From: Limnephilus marmoratus
Lineage: Eukaryota; Arthropoda; Insecta; Trichoptera; Limnephilidae
Reading direction: 5' to 3'
Assembly: GCA_917880885.1 (NCBI GenBank)
Contig: OU862917.1
Location: 30,244,104-30,308,103, forward strand
DNA: 64,000 bases
Made by a program: the position numbers and the translations under genes. Of this stretch, positions 1-11,578 are shown one piece after another. The notes under the pieces were generated by a model. That model saw only the letters and a program-made list of their open reading frames with translations. It had not been told where the DNA came from and ran no database searches. Every line of letters starts with the position of its first letter. The first letter of the stretch is position 1.

Positions 1-25
1 ACATTTGTGCATATTTATACATAAG

Positions 26-332
26 ACCAACTGGTTCGCGGCATGCGTTGCAATGCCATATTCAAAGAAATAAATTGTTTCTCCCTGCATGTCCTTTCCC
101 GTGCGTCCCCGTTCCCCTCCCGCGTCTTCTTCCTTTCCCGCGTTCCCCTTCCACCTTCCCCGCCTTCCCTCTCAATTTCCCCCACCCGCGTTCCATATAT
201 TCAGTTCCAGTACATTCAGTTTTCAAACAGCAATACTATTACAATTGTTTTTATTCAAATTTTCATTTTTCATATGTTACAAATATTCATTTTTGTACAT
301 TTTAAGAACAATCAAGCAAATTTGGTACCTAA
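26..332 (+). repeat. Dispersed repeat family C, proximal half
   Basis: This is the first half of a repeat with further copies at 3785-4370 (-), 12001-12750 (+) and 47595-47990 (-). The shared start contains GGCATGCGTTGC and is followed by a strongly pyrimidine-skewed tract (about 85-190). The overlapping open frames here are Pro/Ser-rich low-complexity translations of that tract and not genes. The repeat resumes at 2437 after an insertion. A CTAGT-like terminus in other copies suggests a Helitron-type end, but the class is uncertain. Confidence 0.6.
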
Positions 333-1169
333 CTTGCGGGGGTTTAGGATCACAGGGGCCTAACTACAAAAATTGGTGTTTTGAGTTAAGCTTGGTTTCG
401 GTAATGTCATAATCATATCTATTAGTGACACGAAGCTCTATCTCGAATATACAGCCGTTTAAGAGATAATGATAAGCAAATCGAGAAATTTAGACATAAA
501 ATTAAAAGCACAAGGGCATATCGCCTGTTATGCCTTTGTGACATTAAACAAAAATCTTATTACTAGCGTCACACTGACCTAACACTTGTTATTCAGGGAA
601 GAACAAAACGGTAATTGGCTGATTATCAAATAGTTTCAATAGGTACCGAAAGGATAATCCACACATGATCGATTTTTCATGTAATTTTGAACCCTTCTAT
701 GAATTTGAAGAACTTAACATTTTTAAAAATATTATTATTTCTTTTTTAAAAAGAAAGACAAACATTTCTGGTTTACGAATAAACTGACAATATTTTAAAG
801 ACTCCCACTACCATCACAGTAATGGGAAGGCATTGCCTGTGTCGTGATGGAGGACTTCGACGAGGAATTGAACTTACTACTCATGGATGGGATCCAGAAA
901 TCCAGACGTAATGCCAACTCAGCCACTGACCGGTCAATATAATGCTCCAATACCGGCAATACCATTTACAGTGGAAAATATTAAAAATTTGAAGGATTTT
1001 GAACAGTGGGTATCATTCTTCCAATGGAAGCTATCTTTCCAATAAGCTTTCCATTGATATGCTTGGTGTTATTCTAAATGACCAGCTCAGGAACGGCGGC
1101 TACATCAAAGCCAGAGTCAAGTTAGCCTCTCAGAAACAGGGCGTACTGTACAGGGCCAGCAAATACTGC

Positions 1170-1570
1170 AGATAATACACAAATTCTAACTATGTACGAA
1201 TAGCCCCAAGATTGAATTTGGCAGCCACCTTTGGTCTGGAGCTATAAAATACCTGAAAAAAATCTTGACTGCAGAAAAGGGCGGTGCATTTGATAGAATC
1301 CCCTGTCTTTACAAACGGATTGCAATCTTTAGAGCAAAGGTGTCGGGTGGGAATTCTTTCCTTGGTATACCGATATTTTAATGGAAGATGCTCCAAGAAA
1401 CTATCGTCACAGTTCACGTCAGCATCGGTGCACAGTTGGGAAACACGCCAAAATATGTTTACACAGTTGACCTTTATCACTTGAGAGCGGGTCGTTTCTA
1501 CGACTCTTGAGTTCCCAACTGTGGAATAATTTGCCGACTTCTGGGTTTCATCCCCAAAAATGAAATAGGT
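1170..1570 (+). pseudogene. Non-LTR retrotransposon C-terminal relic
   Basis: Broken translation in several frames resembles the C-terminal tail of jockey/RTE-like LINE proteins. The frame reading EFGSHLWSGAIKY (from about 1214) is followed, after a frameshift, by LQSLEQRCRVGILSLVYRYF, and later by TVDLYHLRAGRFYDS. The order of these blocks (GSHLWSGA, a basic LxxLExRR-like block, then an LF/VYRYxxGxCS-like block) is the usual one. There are stops and shifts throughout, so it is dead. It lies inside element D. Confidence 0.55.
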
Positions 1571-1632
1571 CCTGAGGGAAAATATTTGCCTCAGGGCCTC
1601 GTGTGTGAAGATAACGTAAGAGGAAAATAAAA
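1552..1632 (-). repeat. Family B retroposon fragment
   Basis: A short piece of repeat B (full copy at 26540-27008) in reverse orientation, recognised by GGTCCTGAGGGAAAAT followed by CTCAGGGCCTCGTGTGTG. Confidence 0.55.
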
Positions 1633-1759
1633 TAGCTCTGCCCTAGAAAATACTGATACTTCATAGATTTTGTTAAAATTATGATATTTATATTATTTCT
1701 CTATTCATAAATAGGAATCAAGAGGAGTTTACATGTTTGTAAATAATAACAATGGCTAA

Positions 1760-2436
1760 ATATAAAGGTAGGGACACATAGGCATATCTCAATAAATTTA
1801 TTCAATTGTACCGGGCGTAAGATAATTATTTTAAAAAGTGTTTTTTATGCAATGTGCGGACTGAGAGATGCTATATTTTCTGAGTTTGATAGCTTCTAAA
1901 ATCTTCTCTCAAAACTATGTTTTTGTAGAATGGCCCCTGCGATCTAAATCACCCCTTGTTAAAGTATTGCTGAATATTAAGGAACGCAAAGGCAATCCAT
2001 CAATTTTTAAATTTTTAGTTGTCAAAATCTTTTTTTTGTGGGTAAAATATGTAATTTATGAAATGGGACGATATGTTTATTGATAAAAAAAAGTATTACA
2101 CTTAAATATGTTTTAATTTCTGAGTTTCAAAGTATCAAAACTGTAGATATGCCCCTGTGATTCTAACTCTCATGTCAAGTATTGCTGTATAGTTAGGAAC
2201 ACAAAGGCATATCTCAGTCGTTTTTCACAAATATATTTTTTTAATCACCACAAGTCTTTAATAACTACTTAAAAATATGTTTTTCAAAGAGTGGGATAAT
2301 ATATTTGTTGACAAATATTTTTTGTTTGCTGAAATGCCTTTTATTTTCTGAGTTTCAAAGCATTCAAAACTTTAAATGCGTTTATCTCAAAACCATGTTT
2401 TTGTAGATAGGCCCCTGTGATCCTAAACCCCCGCTT
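1760..2436. repeat. Degenerate tandem repeat, about 235 bp period
   Basis: Roughly three units, each with TTTCTGAGTTTCAAAG-like sequence, a GGCCCCTGTGAT-like core and AGGAACACAAAGGCATATCT-like sequence (about 1870, 2110 and 2340). The last unit runs into the right end of element D, so the array is part of that element. Confidence 0.5.
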
Positions 2437-2700
2437 GGTAGGTACCTATTTAAAATATCTATAATTCTTGATTCGATTCAAAGCATAAGGCGGGTACTTC
2501 AAATAAAATCATTAATATAAAGAGTTTAAAAAATTGAATTTTGATTTAACAATCACTATTTTGCAAATTGTCATTCTCAAATTTTGACATTTTTGACAGT
2601 TTCGCGAGAGTGTTTGTAACGATTGAAAATCTTTTCATCTGAATTGTCAAGTGGTTGTAATGATCCAGAAACCTTCGCGGTTGTTTAAAGAAGGTATTAT
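2437..2700 (+). repeat. Repeat C, distal half
   Basis: Continuation of the copy begun at 26. It contains ATTCTTGATTCGATTCAAA and a run comparable with 12420-12600. The split is explained by the element D insertion. Confidence 0.5.
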
Positions 2701-3784
2701 GAAAGTTTCAAACATTTCATATACTCACTCACATACTCATATATCCCCAAGCAAACATATTTTGATTCTTTTATGTATATAGATTACGTGCAACAATCAA
2801 TAGATACTAATGTATTTAGAAACAATATCAATTAAAAAAATCTTGATATATTAATCATTTTTACAGCATTTTTTGAGTACACTGGTGCAATTTGATTATT
2901 TTTTTTAATATGCATTGGCATCTTATTAAATATAGTAGATACAAGATAAGTAGACACTTAATCGAAAAGCATAAAATATTGTATATATGATGTTGTGTAA
3001 TGACTATGATTATATATTTTCTTTTTGGTGAAGCACAAGCGTCTTCAAAACTTATTTGACTTACTTACAACGCTGAAATGCCTGAAAAAAATACCTGAAA
3101 ATATGTAAAACTGAACGGCAGTAAAAAGGTACTAATTCGATGTTAATATTTAATATAACACGTTGATGTGAAAAACACATTTTTATTATTTTAATGATTT
3201 GGTTGTTTCCTGGCCATTCTATTCTTCGACATGGGGATATACCTTCATTGTATTATTATTGTTCCGTGGTCTCTTGACAATTCTGACTATGACAGTTGTA
3301 CATGTGGTAGTTTTTTTTTCAAAAATTTCATCCTTTCCTCGTTCCCATTGTCCTGATGATTGCATGCAAAACGTATTCAACAAAATGCCAAAAATATTAT
3401 TCGACGCAAAAGGAGGCGTACACTCGTACCTGCAGCGATCGACAACTTGTGAAATCTAACAATAAAACAATAATTTAGAACATATCTCTGGAGTAATAAA
3501 AAAATCAACCCGTGAAAACAAGTTTTTTTTGCTATCTATATTTATTAAAATTTAGGTTTCGTATGTTTGCGTTCGCTAATCTCGTAAAAAAATCGATGGA
3601 TTTTTTCAAAAAATTTTACAGAACATTGCATTTTAGCAGAAGAGCATTTATACATACTTTTTATTTGGAAGTTACAAAGGAAAAGAATAATTTTATGCGT
3701 TTTAAATTGACTCATAATTTGTCATAGTAAACAACGGAATGACAGTTCTAGACAGAATGACATTTTGCAGAAAAATGATTGTTA
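2701..3784. other. AT-rich intergenic DNA
   Basis: No gene or clear repeat recognised. The longest open frames (3199-3459, 3512-3727) have no recognisable domain and are probably chance. Confidence 0.5.
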
Positions 3785-4370
3785 AATAAAATTCTATTTT
3801 TGAAAATCTTTAAGTTGATAAATTTATTTAATAGTTTAATTAATAATATTTTAGTTTATTTAATAATAAATCCCCTAATAGTTTGAATCGAATCAAGAAT
3901 TTTAGATATTTTAAATAGGTACCTATGTTAGATACCAAATTTAATATACATGAAAAATTGAAATATGAATAAAATTGTAAAAGGTGGCACGCGGGCTGTT
4001 TAAAAACTGAAGGTACGGGGATTGAATATATGGAACGCGGGAGGAGGGTTGGCGGGACTAGGGAGGGGTAAAGGGAAGAGGGAAGACGGGGAAGGTGGAA
4101 GGCGAAGGCGAGAGGGAGGAGGGGAACCTGGGAAGGGGAGGGGAACCTGGGAGGGCGGAGGAGAACTCGGGAGAAGGGTTTGCGGGACGGAGGAAGGGGG
4201 GGGGGGGGGGGTGGAGTGGGGAGAGGGAAGGTGGAGGTGACGGAGTGGGAACGCGAGAGGGGAAGAGGATGCAGGAGAAGAAGGGGAGGCGGAAGGGGAA
4301 CGGGTTGAATGGGAAAGGACACTCAGGGAGAAACAATTTCTTTATTAAATGGCATAGCAACGCATGAAAT
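3785..4370 (-). repeat. Repeat family C copy
   Basis: Reverse-orientation copy of the repeat at 12001-12750. On the plus strand it is a purine-rich tract (4020-4330) with a G-run at about 4198-4211 and ends near GGCATAGCAACGCATG. The Pro/Ser-rich (-) and Gly/Glu/Arg-rich (+) open frames over it are low-complexity artefacts. Confidence 0.65.
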
Positions 4371-4504
4371 AACGTGATATTGTAAAAGCCTTTAAGGTCT
4401 GAATAAATAAATAATGTTAAAAAAATTATACTACAGCATAGTCACAGCAGATATTCAATTAAGCAATATTGGAAAATGCACAATTGCTAGACAATTTTTG
4501 TTAA

Positions 4505-4561
4505 CTCCTCTAATAATTAAAATCAGGCAAAGCCACAGCGAAGCGTGGTCGGGTTCAGCTA
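4505..4561 (+). mobile_element. Helitron-like 3' end (tentative)
   Basis: A short imperfect hairpin (CCACAGCGAAGCGTGG) is followed about 10 nt later by CTAG and then T. This is the layout of Helitron 3' termini (hairpin, CTRR, insertion before T). Only this end is visible, so the assignment is weak. Confidence 0.3.
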
Positions 4562-4569
4562 GTAATACA

Positions 4570-4765
4570 TATATTTTCAAATGCCTTTTAAAAATTAAAA
4601 AAAAAATATGTTTTGACCGTGGATTGTACCGTCCTATCCAATGATTGGAATCAACCGCGCTATCAACTCCATATTCAAATGTCTTTTAAAACTTTAAAAA
4701 AATTGTTTGACTGATGTTTGAACCTTCCTATACACTTACACAGTGATCGGAATCAACCGCGCTAC
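4570..4765. repeat. Two-copy direct repeat, about 100 bp
   Basis: Two diverged copies, each ending in GGAATCAACCGCGCTA (about 4649 and 4750), with similar AT-rich leaders. Confidence 0.5.
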
Positions 4766-4819
4766 AAAACGGGTCAAATCCGCAGTTGGTGAGGCCGATA
4801 TTTATTTCGTGTATGTACG

Positions 4820-5180
4820 CAGGGTGTCCGGGGGGTAAAGTGCATTAACTTCGAGAGGTGATTCTACATAATGGTAGGAGTAAAAAAGATTCAAACATTT
4901 TTTTTCCCATACAAAAAGACGTACCTACTAAAAATCCTTAGTGTGAGGTACGATATTACTTGCTGAGAGCCTGCCGGGCACCCGACTCGATTGTGATTGG
5001 CCCGTATGGTAACAGCGGAAAATAATAAATCTGGCCGCACACGCCGGACTAATTTTACCTTTTTACCTCAAAACTACCCCTAAAAGTTGGAATTTCGAAA
5101 AAAGGTATGTATCTTTTTTACTTGTACTATCATGTAGAATAACATCCCGAAGTTAATGCACTTTACCCCCGGACACCCAG
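4820..5180. mobile_element. MITE with about 75 bp inverted ends
   Basis: The left end GGGTGTCCGGGGGGTAAAGT is mirrored on the right by ACTTTACCCCCGGACACCC. The similarity continues inward for about 75 bp through AGTGCATTAACTTCG and the TAGAAT motif, with small differences. It has no coding capacity. The superfamily cannot be assigned from these ends. Confidence 0.7.
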
Positions 5181-5639
5181 TATGCTTTAATTTCTTCGAA
5201 TTTCAAAAACATGCGTCGTGTATGTCCGCGTGTGTGCGTGGTTGCCACGAGAGAGAGACAGTTGACAGAAAGCATTGTCGTCGAAAACGAGTTTCAGCTC
5301 GATAAGACGTCAGGAAGTGGGTTAATTTCCACTTCCAAGATTCCACTTAAGTCACTCAACAAACAAAAGTGATATTCATACAGGTGTTTTTAAAAAAGCG
5401 ATATTACACAAATTTCATTTATTATTATTAGAAAAATTAATGCATGACAATGACGCACACACACGCGAATTTTTACGTATTTCTCTGAAATTCGATTACA
5501 TTACTACAGTACACGCAATAAATGACGTTACCTATTGGTCCAATCGGGATTTGACTCGATTGGTAGAGTTGTCGATTCCAAGTAAAAAACATCGGATGCA
5601 GTTTACACGCGGTAGAAGTGAAACTTTACCAAAACAATC

Positions 5640-6095
5640 TTAACCGAAAGAACCCTTGAAAAGTGTGGTCACAATCAAAGCGGACAATAAGCGCAGACCT
5701 AGCGTCCGTTCATATCTCAACCAATAGGAGCCTTGAAAAGTGACAACATAATTAAAGCGGTCAATAAGCGCAGTTTGATGCTTCGCAGGGGCTGTAATGC
5801 GTCATTTCCGTTTCATCCGAATTCCAAATCACAGCGGGCTAAAGAAGTTTCACTTCAAAAACTTGTTCAAAGCCTTGAAAATGTGGTCATAAACAAAGCG
5901 GCCAATGAGCGCAGACCTAGCGTCATTTCCGTTTCATATCTCAACCAATAGGAGCCTTGAAAAATAACAACATAATCAAAGCGGCCAATAAGCGCAGTTT
6001 GATGCTTCGCAGGTGCTGTAATGCGTCATTTCCGTTTCATCCGAATTCCAAATCACAGCGGGCTAAAGAAGTTTCACTTCAAAAACTTGTTTATT
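5640..6095. repeat. Repeat F, two tandem 224-bp units
   Basis: The block ATGCGTCATTTCCGTTTCAT occurs at 5797 and again at 6021, a 224-bp period. Each unit contains sub-repeats around AAAGCGGCCAATGAGCGCAG. A third, single unit lies at 19483-19730. Confidence 0.7.
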
Positions 6096-7490
6096 TATCA
6101 TTTATTTAAAATTTTAATTTTGTATGTGATTTGTTTTCTTTTAAATATTTTTCACTTCGTTCCTGGGCGAATATTCTCAATTTTCCGAATTTGCTCTGGA
6201 CTGCTAATAATTTCGAAAAACCGATCAACTTTTTATAGTAAAAGTTTACAGACCCCTGGACCCCTAAAACCCTCGCTGATACATAGGAACTCAATACACA
6301 ACGGCATGTGTAACAATACAGTTTCGCCAAATGTTCCACAAAGTAACGGGACGCGCCGGCTGAAAGCGCAAAAACTATGAAAAAATTAAGTAAGAATGAC
6401 ATGTCTCATAATTCCATCTCTACAATCCCAACTCAGGTCCATTTGGCCCAAAGTCTTTCTTACGTATATATCTATCGTCAAACTTGATCTTAATTCTAAG
6501 CCCTTTACAATTTGACTCCCGTTTTATGCAGCTTAAAACTTTGTTAGATGCAACGCTTTGTCTAAACAGTGATAATAGAGGATGAACAGCACTTTATTTA
6601 CGTGAATAGAGGTTACATGGAATTCTGTAGAGATGACCACTAAATGTCCATCGGATTACTGCTGACGGTAATTGTAGGAAGCGTGCCTGTTGATTCATGG
6701 CAACTGCCTAATCTGTGTTTGACCAAAACTTTGGTTTTGGTTCACTGCACCTGGATTTAACCCGATTTTCGGAATTGGGTTTAAATTTGAATTCTGAAAG
6801 CACAGTGTATCTGCTTTTAGTATTATCCGTTATGACGTGCGTACAGTTTTCGCCAGCAGTTTCTACGAAGGAACTGGACACATAAAAAAATATTTAATTT
6901 AGTAGGTAATAGTTATGTTTTTTTTTAAGCTGAACAATGATAAAAAACGTGAAAAGAACATTTTCGAATTGAATTGAAGTGAGTCTTAAGAGCGCTGCCG
7001 GTCGCTGCGAACATTTATGAATAGGTATTTTAAAAAATCTCTTTTATTTCACTCTCTGACAGTAGTCAGAATCGCGCTATAGATGTGTGAGTGAATGCAG
7101 GCCTTGTGTGTGTGGGCTACGCGCTTCACCCGTGTCGAATTATTATTTCTGCCGACCACGCATGTTCCAATCTGCAAATGTGTAGAGACAAGACCGCTCG
7201 CAGGGGCGTCCTATTGTAAGCGTCCTATGAATATGCTATTATAGCTACTTATCGTTGTTGCGCGCACAAAATATCCTGTGGGTATTTTAGAATATTAGGA
7301 TACATAATAAAAAAAAACCGAAAAAAAAAAATTGGGGACCCATATTTTTATTTATTTTCATTAATTGTAGAGTTATTTTTGATACCATGTTTGGGTGAAA
7401 ACAAGTGGGCTTAATATACATTTTTTTATTAAAACCGACAATTTTTTCTTAAATTTTGCATTCAGGATTTTTGTGCGCACTTTTTATGCA
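6096..7490. other. Gene-free AT-rich DNA
   Basis: No gene or well-bounded repeat recognised. The 98-codon minus frame at 6106-6402 has no recognisable motif and overlaps the plus frame that derives from repeat F. Confidence 0.45.
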
Positions 7491-7499
7491 CATATGATA

Positions 7500-8085
7500 T
7501 TTTGTGTAGCAAACGTAGGAAAGGCAACTTGACCTTTCTCATATGTAGGACCCATATCCCTCAGGCCTCGGGCATATTTTTTCATAAGGTCGAAATATTT
7601 CCGCTTTGCAATAAAATCCAAATAAATGGAATATTTCTGATAGTATCCGAAAACTAAAAATTGTTTTTGAAAGGCGATGAAATACGCTTTTAAATTTTGA
7701 AATCCGAAATAAACCTTTGCTTTTCGAATATAAAAATTTTGAACGCACACATAATTTTTTTTAAAATGACTCATCTTACGTTTTTTCTAACTAAAATTAC
7801 TGATAACGAAAAAAATAAAAACACGTACATATTTATTACACACATGTATTGTTAACATTTCCGTCACCTCACTTTTTTATTGTTTCATGTAAAAATAATT
7901 AATAGATACAAAATTCCATAAGTTTCATAAACTTTGGTTTTATAAAGGTGTACAATTCCATTATTTTGTGGTTAACTTTTGAATTTGAATATAAAGTTTG
8001 ATATTTTCTCTTTCTCTTTCGAACACCGTTTAAAACTTATTTCTCAACATAATAGTAAGGGAGACACAAGATCGATATGAGTTGT
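7500..8085. repeat. Dispersed repeat family G
   Basis: This matches 55650-57060, which is the same sequence interrupted by an insertion. Shared landmarks are CTCAGGCCTCG, AATCCAAATAAATGGAATAT and a conserved run ending AGTAAGGGAGAYACAA. A fragment in reverse orientation is at about 13020-13100. The two overlapping minus open frames are chance. Confidence 0.6.
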
Positions 8086-8582
8086 TCCCAAAGCTAACAA
8101 ATAGCCGAGGGGGGGGGGGGGGGGTTAAATTTGGATTTGTGACCAAAACACCCAAATAAATTGAAAATGTATTTTTTTATAGAGAAAATATCTTGTGCTG
8201 ATAAATATGTTTTATTTTATTTATTTTTGTTTCAAATTACGAAATATTGGTCTTAAAAAAATGAATTTCGTTTGAATGAATTTTGGATGCAACTTAATTT
8301 TTTGGTAATTTTTTGACAGTTAAATAGAAATATTAAAAAAATATTTTTGCTTTACCTACTGAGTTAATATTGAAGAAAATATATATATTTTAATATTTAA
8401 TATAGATGTATAATTGTACAGTGGAGTTATATAAATTACATATGGTGTACATACATAGGATACGGTTACATACTAAAATATTGTGCACTTGGGAGAAATT
8501 CGAAAAATCTAAATAAAATAGAGGTGAATATAGATTAATAATAAATAGAAAGAATGAGAAAAACAGGTAATTATTTAGTTAA

Positions 8583-9005
8583 TTATTCCTGATGAAGTTT
8601 GAGTTTCAGTTTATTGATGTCTTTGGTTTTTTTTATTTCAATGGGAAGGTTGTTGAAAAACTTTATTCCTAAATAGATATAATTGTTTTGCATTAGTTTG
8701 GTATTAAATTTTGGTATTTTGATGTTATCTTCATATCTTTTTGATTTTAGTTTAAAATTTTTTGATGATATTATCTTTGTAAATTTGGGTAATTGCATTT
8801 TTCTTTAAGATATTCTCTACTCGAGGCACCGTGAAATCTGCGAAAAGCGTTTCTGTTGGATAAGTGGAGGGTTTCTTTAGGATTACTTTAATGATTAGTT
8901 TCTGGATTACTTTGATCGGGGTTAGAATATTGTTGTATGACCCCCCCCCCCCCATGCAATAATTCCATATTGAATTAATGACTGGATTAGTGCATAGTAT
9001 ACTCT
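8583..9005 (-). pseudogene. Non-LTR retrotransposon C-terminal relic
   Basis: Reading the minus strand, frames contain YGIIAWGG (about 8960), ILTPIKVIQKLIIKVILKKP, LFADF and finally YLGIKFFNNLPIEIKK. That is the typical tail of a LINE reverse transcriptase, with the Y-x-G-x-K-x-(Y/F)-N-x-L-P motif. The reading frame is broken at a G-run (C-run on plus, 8941-8953) and again near 8790. A related relic lies at 41860-42221. It is non-functional. Confidence 0.65.
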
Positions 9006-9038
9006 TTTTAGATTGTTGAGATTATTATTATTTTTTTA

Positions 9039-9118
9039 TATGAGCTCCACACAGGAGGCCCTGAGGAAAATAATTTCTCTGAGGGCCTAGGTCATCTTTG
9101 GGGATGCTGTGTGTATAT
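9039..9118 (+). repeat. Family B retroposon fragment
   Basis: GCTCCACACAGGAGGCCCTG followed by CTCTGAGGGCCTAGG and TTTGGGGATGCTGTGTG identifies the poly-T end of repeat B. Confidence 0.6.
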
Positions 9119-9608
9119 TATTAAAAAAACATTTCTTTGGGTAATTTTAATTTATGTGCGACAAATTTGAGTTAAAAAAATAATACGAATTCTTGCACAC
9201 AAAAAGACTTTTTTTCTCATTTTAATTTTATAGTTTTATATTTTTTTTATATTTCTGTAGTATATAGGGATTTAATTTTATAATTTTATATTTTTTTATA
9301 TTTCTGTAGTATATGTAGTATATTTTTTTAAATAATTACCATTAATTACAAGTAATGGTCAGAGTTGCCTCTAAAATGATTAAAAAGATGAATTTTTGAA
9401 AAATGGGATATATTTGTCAGATTATTTAGGAAACCGTGGTGAATCAAATGGTGTAAACAAAAAAAAATTTATTATTTTTAATTGTAAAACTAACGTTTTT
9501 AAGACAAGATTTTTTATGCATAGCACAAAGGGTAACAATTATTATAAGCAATAATTATCAGCCTGAAACACTCATCCACATTGAAAAATCTTCCGAGAAA
9601 AGATACAT

Positions 9609-9680
9609 GACGCCAACGGGACTTGAACCCGTGTCCTCTCGATTGCCGGTCGAATGCTCTGACCACTGAGCTATGGCGGC
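9609..9680 (-). tRNA. tRNA-like sequence, apparent anticodon GGC (Ala)
   Basis: The 72 nt fold into a cloverleaf. The acceptor stem GCCGCCA/TGGCGTC has one mismatch, the D stem is GCTC/GAGC, the anticodon stem TTCGA/TCGAG has one G-U pair, and the T arm is ACGGG-TTCAAGT-CCCGT. The anticodon loop CCGGCAA would give GGC but has C33 in place of the near-universal U33. An internal B box (GGTTCAAGTCC) is present and TTTT follows within 10 nt. It is embedded in repeat H, so it may be a SINE-like head or a tRNA pseudogene. Confidence 0.5.
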
Positions 9681-9987
9681 TTATCTTGTACCCGCCAAAT
9701 GATTCAATATATGCTAGTGTTTCATTCAACAATTACTGCTTATTATATTTTTTCCACCTGAAAACAACCAACTTTATTTTTGCGAGAGAAACATTGTTAG
9801 TGTTAAATCCCTCGCTAGGTGGCGTCGAGACAAATTATGTCTTCATTTATTGGGGAAATACTTAAACTTGTCAAATATTAATTATTATTTTTAATTGTAA
9901 AACTAACGTTTTTAAGACAAGATTTTTTATGCATAGCACAAAGGGTAACAATTACATATATTGAATCATTTGGCGGGTACAAGATAA

Positions 9988-10059
9988 GCCGCCATAGCTC
10001 AGTGGTCAGAGCATTCGACCGGCAATCGAGAGGACACGGGTTCAAGTCCCGTTGGCGTC
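9988..10059 (+). tRNA. tRNA-like sequence, identical to the 9609 copy
   Basis: Identical over 72 nt to the minus-strand copy at 9609-9680 and in opposite orientation. The same reservations apply: C33 in the loop, and location inside element H. Confidence 0.5.
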
Positions 10060-10139
10060 ATGTATCTTTTCTCGGAAGATTTTTCAATGTGGATGAGTGT
10101 TTCAGGCTGATAATTATTGCTTATAATAATTGTTAAAAA

Positions 10140-10861
10140 AAAATTTGGTCGAAAACCTCACATGGGATATTTTGTGAATGCAACGACGATATTTTCTCAA
10201 GAGTTTTGAGAATAAATATATATATATATATTTTTTATACGTTATTAATTTATCAAAAAAAACATTCTTGCATCTATTTATTATATACTTGATGTGGAAA
10301 ATAACATAGTTACTATATTAAGCCAAATAATGTATATGCGGATATACAATTGGATATATGCATCATAATAATTATACCATAATAAAAAGTCATACAGCTT
10401 CATATGTGCTAGAGCTACAAAACTACACTACTTGGATGTTTTTGACCACAAATGTTTAAAAAACTGGCGTAAAAGTACTAATGACGTGTAAGCCCATAGA
10501 AGGGTTCTCGAGAAACACAGAAATGCATTGATTGAAATTGCACAAACGAACTGGTTATGGCGACCCAGCTTGAAATGCTGCAAATGGGTCCAATCTTTGT
10601 GGCGTCATTTTTAGTAAAATGAGAACAAATAACTTTGTAAAAACAGCTTTATGTAATCAATATTATCAACATATTTCGAAAACAGAGTATTCTCTTCGTC
10701 AGGATAAGATTAATATTAAAAGACAAACAAGTATAGGCATATGAGAATTATAGACAAAATATTAAAGGGAGAGGTGATTAATTACTTAAAAATATCACAA
10801 AATGCAATTATACATATAAAATGAAATATAAAAATTATTTTTAAGTTAAATACCCTTATAG
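10140..10861. other. Gene-free DNA
   Basis: AT-rich, with a (TA)n tract near 10215. The stretch ATTTCGAAAACAGAGTATTC near 10672 resembles the tail of other insect retroelements, but no element boundary is visible. Confidence 0.4.
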
Positions 10862-11198
10862 TATAGCAAAGTCATTGGAGAAGCTGTGTAGAGGATATTT
10901 TTAATGAAAGGAAGGAGAGGAATTTCTGGGTAGGTAAAAGTATGAAATGATGGTGGAGAGAGTCCGGCTGTAGAGATCAAAAGATCTCCCACTTCCAGTT
11001 TCTCCCAATCCGGCCCGCCACGCAGTAAGTGGACAAAATCATCCGCCACCAAAACCCATGCAGACCTTACCCGTTAACCCGGGAACCCATGCTCAGTCAC
11101 CAAACATAGCGGACCACTTGGGGTGACCAAGTGGCGGGGGTGTTGGTATCCAATAAATGGTTCCCGGGGCGATGGTACCTATAACGCCTCCCAAATTA
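10862..11198 (+). repeat. Family B retroposon, partial
   Basis: It shows the B landmarks in order: GAAGCTGTGTAGAGG, CCCGCCACGCAGTAAGTGG, CCACTTGGGGTGACC, AATAAATGGTTCCCGGGGCG and CGCCTCCCAAAT. The minus open frame over it is not a gene. Confidence 0.65.
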
Positions 11199-11578
11199 AA
11201 AATTTATTATAGTACTTGACATAAACAATTTTAATTTTGCACAATTTTAGTATGAAAGCTCGGTCAGTATTGGTATACCGCGATGAGTCACTGAACAGAA
11301 AAAAAAACGAATAAAAAATATCGATTACTCGGGCAAGGACAACACTAGTCTACCGATAAAATTCGTTACATCACTACTTCGCTTTATATGTATTTGTCAA
11401 CACCCTCGTTCCCCGGCCCCCCCAGGAGAACTGAGCGAAAGGGACACCTGCACGTCGGGCCGAAAATACCTAAATAAAATCTTCGAAATCGATGTTTTGT
11501 ATTCCCCATTTTTCTTCTCCAAAACTGGACCGATTTTAAATTTTTTTTTCACTAACTGTATTAAAAGAAAATATTCTA

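Larger units (their letters stand above)
336..2434. mobile_element. Element D inserted into repeat C, inverted ends
   Basis: The left end (GCGGGGGTTTAGGATCACAG, about 336) is repeated in inverse complement at about 2409-2434. Repeat C sequence stops just before it and resumes just after it (GGTACCTATTTAAAATATCT at 2441), which matches the uninterrupted copy at 12.4 kb. This is therefore a 2.1 kb insertion. It contains a LINE relic, a family B fragment and internal tandem copies of its own GGCCCCTGTGAT-type motif. No transposase is visible. Confidence 0.55.
9488..10131. mobile_element. Inverted element H carrying two tRNA-like sequences
   Basis: Two copies of a unit lie in opposite orientation. 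Each has the tRNA-like sequence, the flank TTATCTTGTACCCGCCAAAT and the flank ATGTATCTTTTCTCGGAAGA. A linker with AAGACAAGATTTTTTATGCA and AGCACAAAGGGTAACAATTA appears at 9500 and again at 9910. A third copy is at 36770-37240. The tRNA-like sequence is therefore carried by a repeated element. Confidence 0.65.

Noticed and set aside
4022..4367. Overlapping open frames of 72-160 codons on both strands (also 12017-12398 and 47611-48082)
   Set aside because: They recur with each repeat C copy, translate purine/pyrimidine-skewed DNA into Pro/Ser or Gly/Arg/Glu runs, and have no domain.
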